42,848 bases of DNA from Actinomycetes bacterium (GTDB taxonomy: Bacteria > Actinomycetota > Actinomycetes > Nanopelagicales > Nanopelagicaceae), in the NCBI GenBank assembly GCA_919902125.1, contig CAKKQM010000004.1:1-42848 (forward strand), in the 5' to 3' direction. The notes beneath the pieces are model-generated. The model made no database searches, was not told the DNA's origin, and saw only the letters and a program-made list of their open reading frames with translations. Shown in pieces: positions 10,198 through 19,565 of the stretch. Position 1 is the first letter of the stretch; the number at the start of each line of letters is the position of its first letter. The position numbers were made by a program, and so were the translations under genes.

Positions 10198-12662
10198 CTA
10201 GGCAGAACGAAGAGTTGCCCCTACTGCCAGACGGGCTGCCGCAACCGCGGCTTCCCGCATGACAGAGACCTCAGCCCCCGTCAGCGTCCGATCAGGGGCG
10301 CGGAAGGTCAATGTGAAAGCCAGCGATACCTTCCCTTCACCGATCTGGTCATACCGATCAAAAAGTTCGAGGGATTCCAGGAGCTCTCCCGCCCCGCTGC
10401 GCAGAGCCGCTGCAACATCGGCGGCCAGAACTGATGCATTCACAATCAGAGCAATATCTTGAACTGCAACCGGCATCGTTCCTAAGGTTGAAGCACGAAC
10501 AATTTCGCGGGCGGGCAACGCTGAAAGGTTTACCACAAAAGCAGATGACCGCGCCGGCAATCCATATTCGGCGACAACTCGGGGATGGAGTTCGCCAGCA
10601 TGCGCAACCGCTCTGCCTCCAACCAACAATTCGGCGCAACGACCCGGATGCCAAGGAGCAAAATCTGATCGCACAATGGTCCATTCCAAATTGCATGTCA
10701 GCAAGACTGCTTCTGCTAAAGCCACCGCATCGCTCCAGTCATAGAGACGACCTTTGCCATGCCATCCCTCGCGCTCAGCGCGACCCACCAGCAATCCAGC
10801 AACATGAATAGGCTGCCTGGGAACGCCCGCATAAATTGCATCGATAATCTCTGGCACCGGACGCGTATCTATTGCTGGATTGTCGATTGCCGGAAGTGGC
10901 GTGTTGTTGCGGAAGATTGCGCCCATCTCAAAGAGAGAAAAATCTCGCGCTCCGCGGCTCATATTCCGCTGCGCCGCTTCAATCAGGCCTGGGATGAGAT
11001 GTGTGCGCAGGAGGGGTGCGTCTTCTGACATGGGGTTTGCAAGTCGGAATGCTTGGGCGCGCTCCCCCGTGTAACCCATAACCTGCATGGTTGCATCAGA
11101 GAGAAAAGGATATGTCTGTACTTCTACCAATCCACGATCAGCCAGCATCTGCGCAATCACGCGGCGGCGCTGTTGCGAGTCCGTCAGACCAGGACTTACT
11201 GGGCGCGGCGGCAGCGCCGATGGAATCGCGTCATAACCAATCATCCGCGCAACTTCTTCAACAAAATCAGCCGGGCCTTGCAGATCATTGCGCCATGAAG
11301 GTGGATCGATCCGCCAGAGTTTTGCGCTCTTCTCTTCAATGTCGCATCCGATAATCCGTAACTTCTCGGCAACAGTGGCGTTAGAAATATCTGCCCCCGT
11401 TAATGTCGCCGCAAAGGTTGGATCGAAATCCACGATAGGGCTATATCGCGGCTCCCCATCAGAGTGTGATGCAAGGTGGGTTGCTCCTGCGAATTCGATA
11501 AGGAGAGTCGCTGCGCGCGCAGAAGCGTATTGCGCCAGAGAAGGATCAACTCCGCGTTCAAAACGCTTGGAGGCTTCGGTGGAGAGTTTGTGGCGCCGGG
11601 CATTCCTGGCAATCGAGATGGGATCAAATCTTGCCGCCTCAATCGCAAGCGATGTCGTTGCCACACCAACTTCCGAATTTTCTCCGCCCATTGTCCCAGC
11701 AAGGGCGAGTGGGCCTTTCTCATCAGCCACTAGCAGATCCTGCGCATCCAAAGTGCGCACTTGACCGTCCAATGTCTTGAAAGTTGCTGTTGAACCAGCC
11801 CGACGGATATGTAACCCGCCATTGATCTGCGCACGATCAAAGGCATGCAGCGGTTGACCAAGTTCAAGCATCACGTAATTTGTAACATCAACTGCAAGGG
11901 ATATGGAACGCATCCCGCATTTTTCGATTCGGCGACGGATCCAAAGTGGAGATTGAGCCGCTGGATTAAAGTTCTCCAAAGTCCGAATGAAGATAACGCA
12001 AGCCCCAGTTGGGTCATCAATCTTTACAGAGACGCCGCCTTTCGAGGTAGTAAAAGCAGCCAGATCAATTGCATGTACTGGATCGGAATACTTAACATCA
12101 AGTGCTGCCGCGACTTCGCGCGCGATGCCTCGCAACGAAAGTGCATAACCGCGATCTGGATTAACAGCAATATCAAAGACGACATCGGCAATCTCCAAGA
12201 GAGCTAGCGCATCAGCGCCGGGAATTGCGCACTTGGGTGGCAGTACCAGAATTCCAGCGTGCTCGTCACTTAAACCCAGTTCGCGGGAGGAGCAGATCAT
12301 TCCATCACTGGTTTTGCCATAGGTCTCACGTTGGGAAATCGCAAAACCGCCCGCAAGAAGAGCGCCTGGTAGAGCAACGACGACCAGATCGCCCAGAACA
12401 AAATTCGCGGCTCCGCAAATCACGAAACGCGAAGTTGATTCACCACAATCGAGTTCGACCCACCGAATTGGCTTCTTGAATTCAGTAATTTCTTCAATGG
12501 CCAGAACTGCGCCAACAACCAAAGGCCCAGCCAAATCGGTGCCGTGGTATTCAATCTCTTCAACTTCAAAACCAACCCGGACGAGTGCATCTGCTATCTC
12601 TTGCGCGGTAACAGACTCTGGGACTGCTGCATATTGGCGGATCCACGAAAGCGGTGCGCGCA

Positions 12663-12663
<1 letters not shown>
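10198..12663 (-). CDS. pheT: Phenylalanyl-tRNA synthetase beta subunit
   Basis: 821 aa; tRNA-binding, B3/B4, B5 and C-terminal FDX-ACB domains; LEKxG-type start MRAPLSWIRQYAAVP, FERGVDPSLAQYA. Confidence 0.97.
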
Positions 12664-13673
<1,010 letters not shown>

Positions 13674-13680
13674 GGCGTGG

Positions 13681-13686
13681 AGTCTA
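13681..13686 (-). promoter_or_regulatory. Putative -10 element (TAGACT) of a leaderless pheS promoter
   Basis: TAGACT-CCACGCC-ATG on the minus strand; 7-nt spacing places the TSS at the start codon. Confidence 0.45.
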
Positions 13687-13705
13687 CTGTCCCGACTTAC
13701 CGATC

Positions 13706-13761
13706 TGCCCAACATTTTTCGCCCACGACGGCGTGGCGTGCCCAACATTTTTCGCCCACGA
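13706..13761. repeat. Perfect 23-bp direct repeat pair upstream of pheS
   Basis: TGCCCAACATTTTTCGCCCACGA at 13706-13728 and 13739-13761, 33 bp start-to-start. Confidence 0.97.
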
Positions 13762-13910
13762 TTGCTTGAAATCACTAATCCTCCAGAGACAACTCTTTGG
13801 CGAAGTCATTTAGTTTTCTCAAGCCTTGGAGATCCTGCATATCTACAAGGCTCTCCACAGGGGATGACCACACCTTACTTGCAAATTTTCTCGTGGGATA
13901 AATTTCGTTC

Positions 13911-14627
13911 GTGCTCATTGCTTATATCGACGAATCACACTCTGACGGTCACTATTTTATGGGGTCTTTGGTTGTTACTCCCGAAAGTGCAAGTCTTCTT
14001 GCGTTTCGGTTGGACCAGTTGATGGACGATATTGCTTCCATTCACCAAGGAATTATTTTATCATCACAAGAATTCCATGGCACGGATCTCTGGACTGGGA
14101 AAGATAGCTGGCGGAATATTTCAGACGGTGTTCGATATAGATATTGGATATATGAAAAAGTCATTAATTCAATCGTGGAATGCAAGGCCAGTATCTTCCT
14201 TCAGGGGCTTGATCTCAATAGCCAAAATGCTCGTCGTACGGCTCCGGAACCACCTCATGATTTTGTTCTGAAATCCTTGCTCGAAAAAACTGATAGATAT
14301 TTTGAACAACAAGGAGTCTTCGGGCTGGCCATTTGTGATGAGATTGGCTCTACAGCAGAAATGTCTTCTCAGCGAAATAACTTTCGATCATTACAAAAGC
14401 ATGGCATCGGTTGCAACTATCCACGTAAAATTTCAAGAATTGTAGATACCTTGCATTTCGTATCATCAAAGGAAAGCCGGCTGATTCAAGCGATTGATCT
14501 TGTCGTTTTCCTTCATCGACGCCGATCGGTTCACAGATTTAAAAAAGAATCTGAGAGAGACGAGGTTGATCGACTTTGGGCTCTTCTTCAACCTCAAGTT
14601 CTGTACGACCGAATATGGCGACCATAG
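13911..14627 (+). CDS. DUF3800-like protein (predicted RNase H-like fold)
   Basis: 238 aa, GTG start; N-terminal LIAYIDESH, internal LAICDEIG, C-terminal RLIQAIDLVVFLHRRR match the YIDESG / D-E / QxADL layout of DUF3800 proteins. Confidence 0.65.
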   Translation: MLIAYIDESHSDGHYFMGSLVVTPESASLLAFRLDQLMDDIASIHQGIILSSQEFHGTDLWTGKDSWRNISDGVRYRYWIYEKVINSIVECKASIFLQGLDLNSQNARRTAPEPPHDFVLKSLLEKTDRYFEQQGVFGLAICDEIGSTAEMSSQRNNFRSLQKHGIGCNYPRKISRIVDTLHFVSSKESRLIQAIDLVVFLHRRRSVHRFKKESERDEVDRLWALLQPQVLYDRIWRP

Positions 14628-14635
14628 ATGCACGA

Positions 14636-14660
14636 AAGCCCCACTGATTTGGTGGGGCTT
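14636..14660. terminator. Terminator-like hairpin downstream of the DUF3800-like gene
   Basis: AAGCCCCAC-TGATTTG-GTGGGGCTT, 9-bp perfect stem, 8 nt after the stop codon; only a short T stretch on either strand. Confidence 0.55.
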
Positions 14661-14789
14661 AAGGCGGGACCGTATCTCTTTCGAGCCTTCGGTACGTTTA
14701 GTATCACAGAAAAATTAGGAAATAGCGAGCCTATAAAGTCTCCTTGTGGAGAATCTATGTTGATAAGAATCTCGCTCTTCAGAGATAAT

Positions 14790-15578
14790 TCAACGCGCTC
14801 CGGTAGAGACGTGAAACAAGACAATTGCTGCGGCAGCGGCCAAGTTAAGGCTCTCTGCATTTCCAGCCATGGGGATTCGTACTTTTTTTATCCTTGATTG
14901 TTCTGGCAATCTGGCAAGACCATGGGCCTCATTGCCAAAGATCCATAGCGATGGAGTAACACTTGAGATATCCAACAAGGATTCATCACCATCTGCACTT
15001 AACGCGTAAACGCAATCGTTAGGCCATTGCGCAAGTATGTCGTCGAGGGCGATCCGTTCAAAAACAGGCAGATGCCAGAGTGATCCAGCACTTGCGCGGA
15101 CAACTTTGGGTGAATAAATATCCACACTGTTAGGAGATGTGATGACGCCGGAGAACCCAGTCGCATCTGCACTCCGTAAAATTGTCCCTGCATTTCCAGG
15201 ATCTTGGATCTCGTGGAGGTAAACAAACTTTGAGTTCTCTAAAATCACAAGTTCGTCTAAGTTTGAAACAGGGATACGGCAAATCCCGAGGATCCCTTGC
15301 GGAGTCACGGTCTCACCCATTGCAGAGATAACGCCATCGCTGACATCAACACAATCCAGGTGGTTAATGGCGATGCCTGCAGCGGCGATTTTCAATCGAC
15401 CAGTTGTTGTGAGATAGAGGGTTTCGATTTCTGGAATAGCACCAGGTAGGGCGGCTTCCCGGAGGAATTGCAGTCCCTCTGCAATAAAAGAACCTGATTC
15501 GCGACGTTCTTTTTTTCCCCGCGAACCCAGAAGAGCCTTCACTCGCGCGATATGCGGCGAATGAAGGCTCTCAATCAT
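14790..15578 (-). CDS. SpoU/TrmH-family RNA 2'-O-methyltransferase
   Basis: 262 aa; KFVYLHEIQDPGNAGTILRSADATGF, WIFGNEAHGL, RIPMAGNAESLNLAAAAAIVLF. Confidence 0.92.
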   Translation of the reverse strand: MIESLHSPHIARVKALLGSRGKKERRESGSFIAEGLQFLREAALPGAIPEIETLYLTTTGRLKIAAAGIAINHLDCVDVSDGVISAMGETVTPQGILGICRIPVSNLDELVILENSKFVYLHEIQDPGNAGTILRSADATGFSGVITSPNSVDIYSPKVVRASAGSLWHLPVFERIALDDILAQWPNDCVYALSADGDESLLDISSVTPSLWIFGNEAHGLARLPEQSRIKKVRIPMAGNAESLNLAAAAAIVLFHVSTGAR

Positions 15579-15602
15579 TATTTTGGGTAGTGCGCTAATT
15601 AA

Positions 15603-15959
15603 CTAAACCAGGCTCTTGCGCGCAACTTCAACCAGCGTCTTAAATGTTTCTGGTTCATGTGTCGCTAACTCAGAGAGAACACGACGATCAACCTCTACAC
15701 CTGCTGCCTTTAAACCTTGAATAAAACGATTATACGTCAGGCCATTGGCACGGCTTGCTGCATTAATGCGCTGGATCCAGAGCTGGCGGAAATCGCCCTT
15801 CTTATCTTTACGGTCATTGAACGCATAGACCATCGAGTGAGTAAGTTGCTCTTTTGCCTTTGCATAAAGACGTGAGCGCTGCCCGCGGTAACCACTGGCT
15901 CGCTCGAGAGTTGTACGACGCTTCTTGGCGGCGTGAACGCCACGTTTGACTCTTGCCAT
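15603..15959 (-). CDS. rplT: 50S ribosomal protein L20
   Basis: 118 aa; [32 protein letters not shown]. Confidence 0.99.
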   Translation of the reverse strand: MARVKRGVHAAKKRRTTLERASGYRGQRSRLYAKAKEQLTHSMVYAFNDRKDKKGDFRQLWIQRINAASRANGLTYNRFIQGLKAAGVEVDRRVLSELATHEPETFKTLVEVARKSLV

Positions 15960-15973
15960 TTATTTCACGCTCC

Positions 15974-16183
15974 TTACTTCAAACCAAGCATGCGCTTGGC
16001 TGTAAAAGTGGTTGAGGGTTTGGCCGCTACATCATTGGTGAGACGGCGGGTTAGGCGCGAAGACTTGCGCTCAAGAAGGTGGCGCTTGCCAGCTCGCTCG
16101 TGCATGATCTTCCCAGATCCGGTGACGCGGAATCTTTTCTTGGCGCCACTGTGCGTTTTCATCTTTGGCATGTTCGCGTTCAT
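15974..16183 (-). CDS. rpmI: 50S ribosomal protein L35
   Basis: 69 aa; [22 protein letters not shown] near the start, [14 protein letters not shown]. Confidence 0.97.
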   Translation of the reverse strand: MNANMPKMKTHSGAKKRFRVTGSGKIMHERAGKRHLLERKSSRLTRRLTNDVAAKPSTTFTAKRMLGLK

Positions 16184-16211
16184 CCTCTCGTTCTTGCTTG
16201 AAAAAAACTTC

Positions 16212-16790
16212 TTACTCGGCAGCCTCGGCAGCAGCCTTAGCTTTTCGGGCCGCTTTCTGTTCTGCCACTGCTTCGGTCTTCCGTTTCGTTGGACCCAGCA
16301 CCATCGTCATATTTCGGCCCTCTTGTTTGGGCGCGAATTCAACGAAGCCAAACTCGGCAATATCTTCTGCAAGACGTTGCAAGAGTCGGTAACCCAACTC
16401 AGGTCTGGTCTGCTCGCGACCACGAAACTGCATCGTTATCTTTACTTTGTCGCCACCACGAAGGAACTTCTCAATATGCGAGCGTTTAGTCTCGTAATCG
16501 TGACTTTCAATCTTTGGTCGCATCCGAACCTCTTTGACCACAATGTGAGTCTGGTTCTGTCGCGCTTCCCGTGCCTTCTGTGCGATTTCGTATTTGTACT
16601 TACCGAAATCCATGATCTTGCAGACGGGTGGAACGGCATCTGGAGCGATCTCGACTAAATCAAGACCGACCTCATCTGCCATTCGCAACGCGGTATCGAT
16701 ATCGACTACTCCGATCTGTTCAGCGGTGGGACCGATGAGACGGACTTCGGGTACGCGAATGCGATCATTGATGCGGGCTTCAGTGCTGAT
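16212..16790 (-). CDS. infC: Translation initiation factor IF-3, proposed AUC start codon
   Basis: Open frame upstream of the listed ORF reads [42 protein letters not shown]..., preceded by AAGGAG-TCTTT-ATC; no ATG/GTG/TTG before the upstream stop at 16818-16820. Confidence 0.88.
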   Translation of the reverse strand: MSTEARINDRIRVPEVRLIGPTAEQIGVVDIDTALRMADEVGLDLVEIAPDAVPPVCKIMDFGKYKYEIAQKAREARQNQTHIVVKEVRMRPKIESHDYETKRSHIEKFLRGGDKVKITMQFRGREQTRPELGYRLLQRLAEDIAEFGFVEFAPKQEGRNMTMVLGPTKRKTEAVAEQKAARKAKAAAEAAE

Positions 16791-16966
16791 AAAGACTCCT
16801 TCTTGGTTACTCGCTTGTCAGTATGTAAGTCGCTGCAAGGAAAGCACCGCGAAGAGCCCTGCAAAAATCTCAGGACCTCGACATACCAACTCGCCATAGC
16901 GAGAAAGGTGGGAGCGGTCACTCCTCTTGCAGTGGCTAAACCACTGGTCTGTGGCGAAGGATACTA
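16791..16966 (-). promoter_or_regulatory. infC 5' leader with -10 (TAGTAT) and hairpins
   Basis: TAGTAT at 16961-16966; hairpin CAGTGG-TTTAG-CCACTG at 16930-16946; CTCGC-TATG-GCGAG near 16891-16904. Confidence 0.45.
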
Positions 16967-17003
16967 GAGGTGGGGCCAAAGGGAGAAATCGGCCAAGTTG
17001 AAG

Positions 17004-17771
17004 TCAGCCGCCGATCGCATGGACGCCACCGTCAACATGGAGGATCTCCCCCGTTGTCTTGGGCAACCAGTCCGATAGAAGGACAATCGCAGCCTGGGCT
17101 GCCGGAGTTGGATCATTGAAGTCCCAGGCAAGAGCCGAGCGCTGATTCCAGAGAAATTCAAACTCTTCAAATCCAGGGATCGATTTTGCAGCAATCGTAC
17201 GGAGCGGGCCCGCCGCAACAAGATTGACGCGGATATTCTCAGGTCCCAAGTCCCTAGCAAGGTAGCGCGAGGTTGATTCAAGGGCAGCTTTGGCAACACC
17301 CATCCAGTCGTACTTGGGCCATGCAACGCTGGCATCAAAATCAAGTCCGACAATTGAAGCTCCACCCGAGAATAAAGGATGCGCTGCCATTGTTAAGGAT
17401 TTTAATGAGTAAGCAGAAATTTGTAGTGCAATGGCAACATCCGGCCAGGATGTATTGAGAAAATTGCCACCCAGTGCGGCTTCTGGTGCGAAACCAATGG
17501 AATGGACAACCCCATCCAGCGTCGGAACATGCTCTCGGATACGATCGGCCAACGCAGCCAGATCCTCGTCATTGGCAACATCGAGTTCAACAACTGGCGC
17601 TAATTTCGGAAGCCGCCCGGAGATTCGTTCAGTAATGCGACGAACTCGGCCATACGAACTCAAAACAACAGTGGCGCCTTCTTCCTGTGCTAGACGCGCA
17701 ATATGAAATGCTATCGATGCCTCGGTCAGGACGCCGGTGACCAGAATATTCTTACCGCTTAGAAGTCCCAT
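17004..17771 (-). CDS. fabI: Enoyl-ACP reductase (InhA/FabI type)
   Basis: 255 aa SDR; MGLLSGKNILVTGVLTEASIAFHIA, YDWMGVAKAALES, NLVAAGPLRTIAAKSIPGF. Confidence 0.93.
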   Translation of the reverse strand: MGLLSGKNILVTGVLTEASIAFHIARLAQEEGATVVLSSYGRVRRITERISGRLPKLAPVVELDVANDEDLAALADRIREHVPTLDGVVHSIGFAPEAALGGNFLNTSWPDVAIALQISAYSLKSLTMAAHPLFSGGASIVGLDFDASVAWPKYDWMGVAKAALESTSRYLARDLGPENIRVNLVAAGPLRTIAAKSIPGFEEFEFLWNQRSALAWDFNDPTPAAQAAIVLLSDWLPKTTGEILHVDGGVHAIGG

Positions 17772-17772
17772 A

Positions 17773-18480
17773 TCAGTGTCCCATTCCTAATCCGCCATCG
17801 ACAGGTATCAATGCCCCCGTAATGTAACTGGCTTTCTCTGATGCAATGAATCCCACGACATCTGCGATCTCTTGCGCTGAACAGAAACGTCCCAAAGGCA
17901 CTGAACTAGCGATCTCAGTACGGCGTTTCTCATCTAACGAAGCAGTCATATCAGTTTCAACAAAACCAGGTGCCACAACATTTGCTGTGATTCCACGGCT
18001 ACCGAGTTCGCGGGCAAATGAACGAGCCATTCCGACCAAGCCAGATTTGCTCGCTGAATAATTGACTTGCCCTGCCGAACCGATGCTTCCAACCACAGAA
18101 CCGATAAAAATCAGACGACCCCGCTTAAGTTTAAGTAAACCGCGGGTTGCGCGACGCGCCACCCGGAATGCACCAGTGAGATTTGCATCAATGACATCAA
18201 TGAAATCCGCATCGCTCATACGCATGACCAAGCCGTCACGGGTAATTCCCGCGTTAGCAACAATGATCTCTGGGACTCCGAACTTCGCTTCGATCTGCGT
18301 GAATCCAGCATCAACGCTCTCGGTCGAGGTGACATCCATCTGCACGCCCGCGAATCCATCTGGAGCGCTACCGGTGCGATATGTAACAACAACCTGCGCT
18401 CCTTGGGACCTCAACTCCTGGGCAATTGCTAGACCAATCCCGCGATTTCCACCCGTGACTAGGGCTATCGGTTTGGTCAT
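17773..18480 (-). CDS. fabG: 3-oxoacyl-ACP reductase
   Basis: 235 aa SDR; ALVTGGNRGIGLAIA, NAGITRDGLVMRM, NYSASKSGLVGMARS. Confidence 0.93.
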   Translation of the reverse strand: MTKPIALVTGGNRGIGLAIAQELRSQGAQVVVTYRTGSAPDGFAGVQMDVTSTESVDAGFTQIEAKFGVPEIIVANAGITRDGLVMRMSDADFIDVIDANLTGAFRVARRATRGLLKLKRGRLIFIGSVVGSIGSAGQVNYSASKSGLVGMARSFARELGSRGITANVVAPGFVETDMTASLDEKRRTEIASSVPLGRFCSAQEIADVVGFIASEKASYITGALIPVDGGLGMGH

Positions 18481-18595
18481 GGATAGAACCTACTGGCTAC
18501 CCCAGCGTAAGTAAGAATTTCCACGCCGAGAGGGCCTAGTTTGTTCATTCTGCTATGCATTAACGATTTGCCAGATTAGTCGTAGAGTTATGCCC

Positions 18596-18862
18596 ATGGT
18601 CGAGGAAATTCCTGACATCACCAGTGCTCAACAAGGGTTGAGTGATGATCTGCCTGGCCGTCAACGTCGTTATTTCATCTCGATGATGATCCGGACCGCT
18701 TTCTTCATTGCTGCGGTTATAGTCCCGAGCCCCTATCGCTGGTTCTGCGTGATCGCGGCCGTGATTCTGCCTTATTTTGCTGTGGTGATTGCCAACGCTG
18801 GGCGAGAAACAATTGACCCTGGCTCTGCCATCATCCGTGAAGAACGTCGCAGCATCTCCTAA
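18596..18862 (+). CDS. DUF3099-like small membrane protein
   Basis: Start MVEEIPDITSAQQGLSDDLPGRQRRYFISMMIRTAFFIAAVI; two TM segments; actinobacterial DUF3099 layout. Confidence 0.75.
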   Translation: MVEEIPDITSAQQGLSDDLPGRQRRYFISMMIRTAFFIAAVIVPSPYRWFCVIAAVILPYFAVVIANAGRETIDPGSAIIREERRSIS

Positions 18863-19565
18863 GGCGCGGGCTAAGGAGTCTCATCCTTTCCTGACCACAC
18901 TTGTCGCCATCGGCCTCATTGCCCTGTGCATATGGGCGAGTAATTGGCAGTACCAGCGGGGAGTTGCCCGACATCAACGAAATGCCGTCATCTCATCCCA
19001 CGTTGCACAATCGCCGACGACCCTCACTCTCATCAGTAAAGATCCAACAGAGGCTGAATGGCGAAGAGTGGAAGCTGAAGGCAGTTTTGATCCAACCCAT
19101 CAGATACTTCTACGAAATCGTTATTTCGAAGGCAAATACGGTTTCGATCTACTTACTCTCTTTACTGATGTGAGCGGTAAAACATTCTGGATAGATCGCG
19201 GATGGATAGCTCCTGGAAAATCCGCGACAACTGCCCCGCAACTGCCGATTACATCCACCAATCCTGTCGCAATTGTTGGCAGAGTCCGGCTTGATCAATC
19301 ACTGCCCCAAGGTTCCTTTTTTGCAATTTCGCCAAGTCAGAACGGAAAATTGATTGAGCAGTGGAATGCTCAGACGAAAACCAGTAGGCAGACCGAAAAT
19401 TTCTATCTTGATCTCTTGCAGGTATCTGATTTAACAATGAGCCCAAGCGCCCCGGTCGAACTGCCTGAACTTAGCGATGGCCCACATATGGCATATGCGT
19501 TGCAATGGCTATTTTTCGCCGGGCTTGTCGGTTATGGGCGCTTACTTTTACGCAGGTCCCGATAA
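18837..19565 (+). CDS. SURF1-family cytochrome oxidase assembly protein
   Basis: In-frame GTG at 18837; WASNWQYQRGVARHQRN, RRVEAEGSFDPTHQILLRNR, FWIDRGWIAPG, C-terminal HMAYALQWLFFAGL. Confidence 0.9.
   Translation: MKNVAASPKARAKESHPFLTTLVAIGLIALCIWASNWQYQRGVARHQRNAVISSHVAQSPTTLTLISKDPTEAEWRRVEAEGSFDPTHQILLRNRYFEGKYGFDLLTLFTDVSGKTFWIDRGWIAPGKSATTAPQLPITSTNPVAIVGRVRLDQSLPQGSFFAISPSQNGKLIEQWNAQTKTSRQTENFYLDLLQVSDLTMSPSAPVELPELSDGPHMAYALQWLFFAGLVGYGRLLLRRSR

Noticed and set aside
13706-13761. CRISPR-like repeat
   Set aside because: Only two copies with a 10-bp spacer; no array and no cas genes.
13674-13775. N-terminal extension of pheS (MISSNRGRKMLGTPRRRGRKMLG...)
   Set aside because: It is the translated 23-bp direct repeat; homology and the promoter support a start at MAAAGDLQQW.
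18590-18598. ATG at 18590 as the start of the DUF3099 gene
   Set aside because: The -10 TAGAGT lies 1 nt upstream; the ATG at 18596 fits leaderless spacing better. Not certain.
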